Below are positions 58,201 to 64,000 of a DNA stretch of 64,000 bases, piece by piece; positions within the stretch are counted from its first letter, which is position 1, and every line of letters starts with the position of its first letter. The position numbers were made by a program, and so were the translations under genes. The stretch lies in NCBI GenBank assembly GCA_009193035.1, contig SWDT01000225.1, positions 1 through 64,000 on the forward strand. Reading direction: 5' to 3'. The notes beneath the pieces were generated by a model that ran no database searches, was not told where the DNA came from, and was given only the letters and a program-made list of their open reading frames with translations. The DNA comes from Halicephalobus mephisto. Taxonomy: Eukaryota > Nematoda > Chromadorea > Rhabditida > Panagrolaimidae.

Positions 58201-59710
58201 AACAAAGATTAATAAAAAGTGGAAAAAAATTATTTTTGGCATTGACCACAAAACGCCAAATTTGATTTTCAATAATAAACTAAATTTGGCGTTCTGTGAC
58301 TAATGCCATTTTTCGCGTAAGATCTTCTTTTTTAAATTACAATGAAAATAATAAATCACTAAAAAAATGAAAATTAGAAAAACAAAAAAATTATTTTTGG
58401 CATTGACCACAAAACGCCAAATTTAGTTTATTACTGTAGAATGATTTATTTATTTAAAAAATATTAAATTTTTCAGGAACCTTCCTCGAGCCATTTATAT
58501 CTCCTTGCCTGTGGTTACTGTAATCTACCTCCTGGTGAATCTGGCGTACTTCTCGGTTCTGACGCCGAGGGAGATTCTGGATTCAGATGCCGTCGCAGTG
58601 ACCTTCGCCACCTATGCCATGGGACCTTTGTCGTTCTTAATCCCGATATCCGTTGCGATATCCTGTATCGGTACTCTCAACGGGATTATCTTCGCTTGTT
58701 CGAGAATGTTCTTCGCGGGAGCCAGGAACGGACATCTGCCGGGGGTCTTCGCGATGATAAACGTGAAAAAACGGACTCCTATGCCTTCGATAATCCTTCT
58801 TGGAGGATCTGCAATAATAATGCTTTTTTTCGAAAATATTTATGTTTTAATTAATTATTTGGCTTTTGGCGAAAGTGCCGTAGTCACAATGGCCGTCGCC
58901 GGACTTTTAAAAATGAGATTAACTCAAAAAAACAAAAAAAGACCGATTAAATTTTTCATCGGAATTCCGATTATTTTCTTAATCCTTTGTTTCTATATTC
59001 TCATTTGTCCATTTTTCGAAAAACCGATGGAATTAGTATACGCTACTGTGATCATTGCCAGCGGCATTCCCATCTATGTCATTTTTGTCTACTGGGAAAA
59101 CAAGCCAGCCAAGTTGTTAAAACCTTGGGGTAAGTTAATTTTTATTAAAAAATATAAATTTTTTTAATTTCAAAAAAGTATAATTTTTTTAATTTCGAAA
59201 AATTATAAATTTTTTTGATTTCAAAAAAGTATAATTTTTTTAATTTCGAAAAATTGTAAATTTTTTTAATTTCAAAAAAATAAAAAATCTTTCGTGTCGA
59301 GACCATTGTTTTGAATTTATTTAAAAATAGAAATTAAAAGTTATTAAATTAAAAAAGTTGGTCCCATCACGAATAATGTTTAAAAAATAATTAATCAAAT
59401 TTATAATTGAAAATTATTTTTCGTGTCGAGACCATTATTTTGAATTTATTTAAAAATAGATTTAAAAAACAAAATTTTAAAAAGTTGGTCTCCCACGAAT
59501 AATGTTTAAAAAATAATTAACCAAATTTATAATTGAAAATTATTTTTCGTGTCGAGACCATTGTTTAAAATTTATTTAAAAATAGAAATTAAAACAACTT
59601 TAATTTTATTATTTTTTATAAAATTTAATTTTAAAAGTTTTTTAGAAGCTTTTACTCGAGTAATCCAAGGAACTCTCCTCTGTGTCCCCAACGACGAAAC
59701 ACCCCAATGA
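55208..59710 (+). CDS. SLC7 light-chain (LAT / y+LAT type) amino acid transporter
   Basis: Exons 55208-55397, 57304-57898, 58477-59129 and 59646-59710 join to 500 residues, the usual length of the family. Twelve-TM plasma-membrane amino acid exchanger of the LeuT-fold APC superfamily. Visible: cytosolic N-terminus to ~38, TM1 substrate-binding motif [11 protein letters not shown] (54-64), [15 protein letters not shown] (83-97) in TM3, [15 protein letters not shown] (181-195), [21 protein letters not shown] in TM6, [25 protein letters not shown]. In mammalian light chains the loop after TM3 has a Cys (FPxC) that makes the disulfide to the 4F2hc/rBAT heavy chain; here the site is FPDN (Asn154), so no such bond at this position. 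Closest in feel to y+LAT and the nematode AAT proteins. AATAAA at 59826. Convergent with the reductase-like gene. Confidence 0.93.
55398..57303. repeat. SLC7 intron 1: AT tracts and an aactttgaagttaaattttg array
   Basis: 56400-57240 is a degenerate ~27-bp repeat of ttgactatcaactttgaagt + taaattt. The rest is A/T runs. A small complex patch lies at 55665-55790. Confidence 0.75.
57945..58430 (+). mobile_element. Three tandem MITE-like elements in SLC7 intron 2
   Basis: Each of ~150 bp starts aatttggcgttctgtgacta + atgcc and ends ttatttttggcattgaccac + aaaacgccaaattt, an inverted repeat of ~35 bp. Copies at about 57950-58095, 58110-58263 and 58283-58423 are nearly identical. Single-copy flank is only ~15 bp. 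Confidence 0.85.
59130..59645. repeat. SLC7 intron 3: repeat with ttttcgtgtcgagaccattg
   Basis: The block tcgtgtcgagaccattgttt + tgaatttatttaaaaatag occurs at about 59292, 59422 and 59549, roughly 130 bp apart. Confidence 0.75.
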
Positions 59711-59885
59711 TGGCCTAGTTTTTGTCTTTCTACTTCGCGGGTTCCAGTTTAGTCCTGGTGAATCCCATTTATCCTCGGTGAAAATTGCTCAAAAAATCAA
59801 AGAATATTTATCAGATTACTTTCAAAATAAAAATTTCTTTATAGTAAAATTACTGTAGATTAAACCTCGTAAATTCCAAAAAAAA

Positions 59886-62800
59886 TTACAGTAAAAATAT
59901 AGCCAGAAGAGTTACTGTAGCAATACTGGCAATTCCAAAAAGTATATATCCAACAAGATTGACAAATTTGTCTTTGGATTCTCTTTCGTAAATCCCGGCT
60001 CTGAGGTTTGCTTCATAAGCGTCCTGATGGTACTTTCCTCGTCCTTGAAGTTCCACAGAAGTGACGGCAAATTTCTGACGATGTTTGATCCTCAAAATAT
60101 CGTAAATCTCCAAAGCAGCGATCAGAGCAATGGCAACAACGACGTAAAGGATAATAATCACCAAAGGCCAGGTGGTGTCGGACCAAAGAGAAACGAACTT
60201 GATAATGGCGATGAAGGCGGTTATTACTAAAAATAATAATTTATTACAAAAATTCAAAAATAAACTTTTTACAAAACATTAAAAGTTTAAAATTTTATAA
60301 ATTTCCATGTATTCTGGAATTTTATAAAATTTAAAACACAAAAAATGAAATTTTTTAAATATTGAGAATTTTCAATTTCAATTTTAAAATTTTTATAGAT
60401 TCTGGAAGATTAAAAAACTAAAAAATTTTATGATATTCCGATAGTCCTATAAAAATTCAATAAAAAATATTTAAATTTTAATAAAAATTTCAAAAAATAG
60501 AAATTTTATAAAAAATATTTAAATTTTATAAAAATTTTAAGAAATAGAAATTTTATAAAAAATGTTTAAATTTTATCAAAATTTTAAGAAATAGAAATTC
60601 AATAAAAAATATTTAAATTTTATAAAAATTTCAAAAAAAAAAATTTTATAAAAATTTCAAAAAATAAAAATTTTATAAATGTTTAAATTTTATCAAAATT
60701 TTAAGAATTTTATAGAAATTAAATTTAAAAAATTCAAAAAATAAAAAATTTTTTTAAATGACTTACATGCAAGAATAATGGCCAAAATTCCGAAAGATCT
60801 ATGAATCCAGTTAAAAATAGGTCTTTTAGGATGATCGGAACCACAACGAAGAAGAGATCCAAATGGTTGAATAACAGCAATAATAACAGAAATCAATCCA
60901 ATAATTGAATGAATAGCTCCTGCAGAAAGATTATATTCAGAAGGACGATTTGCTTGAGGACCAGTCCATTCTAAATCTTTTCCAACAAAAACAATAACAG
61001 CACCAATAACTATCAGCACCACAGCAGTCACGTTTATTGCTCGATGAATATGGAACCATATATGAATACCTCCAATTTTAGAGTACGGTATTGCTGATCT
61101 AAGATATCTTGCAGAAAAAATAGCGATTGCCACCATTGCAAACCATCCAATCAACATAAAAAGACCGTGAAGTCTGATCAAGAAAACTTTCGTGTTTCCT
61201 GTGAGAGAAAAGGGACCTGTTCCTTTCTGAACCGGGATTGTCGCTTGTTTTGGGGGATTTTCTGGTTGAATTTCATTGTTTTCAGATCCAGAAGGATTAG
61301 AATCTCCCGATTGGACTTCTTTGTTATCAGAATCAGAAGGCGAATTATCTCCATTTGAATTATCCGGTTGAATTTCTTCTTTTTCGGATCCAGAAGTCGA
61401 TGAATTGGAATCCTCTGAAGGGCCTGGAGGTCCTGAAGGACTATCGCCGATTGCAGGATCGCTTATATCGACTTCTTCTGGTTCCTGTCCTTGAGTCGGA
61501 AGAGGAGCCGTCAAATCCACAGGATCCGGAATCGATTGAGCAGCATTATGAACAGCTATTTCTCCAGAAGGCGATCGAGGTCCTCTAGCAGCAAGAATCT
61601 GGTAAGATTTATCAAAATCAGGAAACTTATCACTAGGTGTAATTTTCGATTGTAAAAATTTACAGTAAATATATTCATCTGTAGCTGCAGAATCAAGCAA
61701 TTTTGCATTTTCTTCCGTAAACATTATCGGTTCATTCCAAGGCCCAGGATTATAGGAAAGCTTCAGGGTCGGAGGTCCATCGTTGGAGACCATACAGGCA
61801 CTAACCGGATCATTACCCTGAAATTTTTATATAAAAAATAAATTTAAAAAATTATTATAAAATATATAAAAATCAAAAAATACGTCATTACAGTACATGT
61901 TCAAAAATTTTCCAAAAAATCCAAATATGTGTAATTTTCTAATTTTTTAAATTAAAAAAATTTATGTAAATTTTCCAATGTTCAATATAATTTATTTTTC
62001 ACAATTCTTTTAGTAGTTTTCAATTCTCAAAAACTGTTTAACTTAAATTTCGCTCAAAATCTATCCTAAAATATTTTTGAATTTTTCTAAACATGATTTT
62101 TTAAACTTTAATGAAATTCATATAAAAAAATGAAAAATAACATAAAATTTTAATTTTCTCTAAACTTTTCGGAGATATATTTCGTCATTTCCCAACGAAT
62201 CATGTTCATAATTGGCCAAACCTTCCACAGCTGAGAGCGATCTAACCGAGGAACATATTTCATGAACAACTCAAGAAGCTCGGACAAACCCAGAAGTCAG
62301 ACTCCTATGACAACCTCGGTCATCAAAAAGAGATCAATCGCATCAAGAATATCCTTGATCATAATCGTCAAATTTAATTGTTTTCTTGTTTTTAATTTTC
62401 GTGAAATATTACAACCGAACCCAGCATAGTGCGGAATAAAAATTTTAAAAAATATTCATAATTGGCATATTAATAAAAATGTGCAAATTATTTCGAAATT
62501 AAAATCGATGACATGCATTTTTGTAAAAAAATAAAATTCATTATAATGGATAAATTGAAAAATAAATTTCCATTTTTTAAATCATTTATTACTGTCTATT
62601 CCAAAAATGTTCAGTTTAATCCGAGCAAATTTGGGATTCTAGTTTGTCAATCCTCTCAGACAACCGCTTATAAATCATTAAAAAGTCATAAAAAACTATA
62701 AAATTGTATGAAATTAGATAAAAATATATAAAATTGCAAAAAACACAAAACTATATGATTTTACATAACATCATAGAGCTTCAATGTTATATAAAATTAT

Positions 62801-63614
62801 AAAATTTTAAATAATATAAATATTGGAGTTTTAAAATTATATGAATACTGCGAAATTCTAGGATTATAAAATTGTAGAATTTCTAAGTTGTAAAAAAGAT
62901 GAAATTTGAGATTTCAACATTATATAATTTTATAATTTTTAAGTTATAAAAAATTAGAAAATTTCAAAGTTATGTAAAATTCGAAAATTTTAAATATTAT
63001 GAGATTTGAAATTATGTAAAATTTTTAAGTTATGAAGTTTGAAATTTTCTAATTTTATATAACTCAAAAATTCCAAGTTATATAAAATTAGAAAATTTTA
63101 AATATTATGAGATTTGAAATTATGTAAAATATAAAATTAGAAAACTTTAAATTTAAATATTATGAGATTTGAAGTTATGTAAAATTTTAAAGTTATGAAG
63201 TTTGAAATTTTCTAATTTTATATAACTCAAAAATTCCAAGTTATATAAAATTAGAAAATTTTAAATATTATGAGATTTGAAGTTATATAAAATTTTTAAG
63301 TTATAAAGTTGAAATTTTTGAGTTATATAAAATTAAAACTATACCATTTTTTCATCTTCAGAAAATCCGGCAGCAACATAATCAACGGGTCCACCAGTTC
63401 CTTTCCTGTTACCGTAGACTTCAATTTCGACAGCTTTTCCATCTGAACTCGGGCTGTGACCAAAGATGAAATCACATTTTTCATTTGAGTGCTCGTGGCA
63501 ATTGGCAGGGATCGACACACAATGTTTCGTCGTACCGCATACTGTAGAATCAAATCCAGTACCGTAAACAACAAAAAAAATTCCAAACAAAAGTAAAATT
63601 TCCCGTTCAATCAT
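59886..63614 (-). CDS. DOMON-cytochrome b561 ferric-chelate-reductase-like protein
   Basis: Exons 63614-63345, 61817-60767 and 60226-59886 join to 553 residues. Signal peptide ~1-20 (REILLLFGIFFVVYG). DOMON domain ~22-180, with the VDYVAAGFSEDEKMGND turn that often carries the heme-binding Met (Met90). A Ser/Pro/Asn/acidic linker ~205-285 with imperfect ~22-residue repeats (GS-E-EIQPDNSNG type). Then a cytochrome b561 core with the four heme histidines at His307 (RLHGLFMLIGW), His348 (WFHIHR), His393 (AIHSIIG) and His429 (NWIHRSFG), about six TM helices, and a last TM at the C-terminus. Family members (FRRS1/SDR2 type) pass electrons across membranes to reduce ferric iron; substrate here is inferred. 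No reeler domain, unlike vertebrate FRRS1. ATG 1 nt after a tttttag acceptor. Confidence 0.92.
60227..60766. repeat. Reductase-like gene intron 2: AT-rich ~55-bp repeat
   Basis: ataaaaaatatttaaatttt + ataaaaattttaagaaatag units from 60450 to 60720. Confidence 0.7.
61818..63344. other. Reductase-like gene intron 1: AT-rich repeats and a gene relic
   Basis: 62700-63340 is a degenerate array alternating aagttatataaaattagaaa + attttaaatattatgagatt with partly inverted copies. 62150-62362 is a coding-like relic (own entry). Confidence 0.65.
62150..62362 (-). pseudogene. Unrecognised coding relic with an internal TGA
   Basis: A 71-codon stretch starting at an ATG, protein-like in composition (IKDILDAIDLFLMTEVV, then SELLELFMKYVPRLDRSQLW, then NMIRWEMTKYISEKF), interrupted by a single TGA and closed by TAA. 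Surrounding DNA is >80% A/T, while this segment is much less so. It lies in a host intron in the same orientation. It could be a processed or transposed gene piece, or an extra exon in decay. No family recognised. Confidence 0.4.
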
Positions 63615-63615
63615 C

Positions 63616-63617
63616 CT
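63616..63617 (-). promoter_or_regulatory. Probable trans-splice acceptor for the reductase-like gene
   Basis: aaatttttag on the - strand ends 1 nt before the ATG. Confidence 0.5.
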
Positions 63618-63649
63618 AAAAATTTAATTATAAAAAATAAAATTAAAAC

Positions 63650-64000
63650 AAAAAATTTCAGATTGTGGAATTACAAATTGACTGTTGAGCGGAACGTCGA
63701 AAGACCTTGAAAAATGGGAGAAGACGGGCCGATTCGCGTAGAATCAGTCCCAAAACTAGTTTGTTTTGTTTTCCCAGTTTTTGACGGAAAAGGGTCAGAA
63801 AAAGTGGACTTTTCAGGTGAGGGAAAAATGGACATTCCTTCCTAGGCAAAAAATCTTTTTAGTTCAGAAAAAGATGGACATCTAATTTTAGGTAAAAAGA
63901 GAAAGTTGGTTCTCTTTTTTAGGTAAGAGCAGAGCGAGAGTCGGCTCTCTCTTTCGGGTAAAAAGAAAGAATGGACTTTTTTTCCTAAAAAAGGAGGGAG
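63650..64000. repeat. Upstream region with a degenerate tggactttt/aggtaaaaag repeat, cut by the window end
   Basis: From 63790 on, units like gaaaaagtggacttttcagg + tgagg(g)aaaaatggacatt, later ttaggtaaaaagagaaagtt + ggttctc, with ~35-45-bp steps. 63650-63780 is more complex. Confidence 0.6.

Noticed and set aside
63880..64000. ttaggtaaaaag repeats that might suggest telomeric (TTAGGC) DNA
   Set aside because: The unit is longer, irregular and not TTAGGC; it is an internal degenerate repeat.

Overview
The window looks like nuclear DNA of a nematode. It is AT-rich. Seven host genes are split by introns with GTAAGT-type donors and TTTCAG/TTTTAG acceptors, and each has a splice acceptor 1-39 nt before its start codon, as expected for spliced-leader trans-splicing. 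The introns and the long gaps are filled with short tandem repeats, palindromic MITE-like elements and AT-rich low-complexity DNA. The species cannot be named from the sequence; a rhabditid-type nematode is an inference.

Region 1-4.85 kb is different. It holds compact, intronless, A-rich open frames 10-20 bp apart on both strands: the end of a single-pass membrane protein cut by the window edge, a small Lys/Asn-rich protein, a small protein that resembles the penton/minor-capsid-like proteins of Maverick/Polinton-type elements, and a multi-pass membrane protein with a broken, inverted paralogue beside it. A 33-bp minisatellite follows. I read this as the end of an integrated virus-like element (Maverick/Polinton or a related large DNA virus). 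No polymerase, integrase or ATPase lies inside the window, so this is unproven.

Region 4.85-13.2 kb has no host gene. It holds a mariner transposase relic, two palindromic MITE copies and a series of tandem arrays.

Region 13.2-26 kb has an SLC23 nucleobase/ascorbate transporter (+) tail-to-tail with the large U2AF splicing factor (-), a degenerate tRNA-like sequence, then a 7-exon ARID3/dead ringer-type transcription factor (-) whose coding exons I could join in frame (492 aa).

Region 26-47 kb is a gene desert upstream of the ARID3 gene. It is mostly repeats with a few islands of more complex sequence, plausible but untested regulatory DNA, and includes a large fold-back element at 45 kb.

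Region 47-64 kb has a LAPTM-like four-TM protein (+) tail-to-tail with an intracellular fatty-acid-binding protein (-), a decayed C-type-lectin-like gene, an SLC7 light-chain amino acid transporter (+) tail-to-tail with a DOMON/cytochrome b561 ferric-reductase-like protein (-). No operon-like cluster is seen; the three close gene pairs are convergent, with 145, 227 and 175 bp between stop codons.
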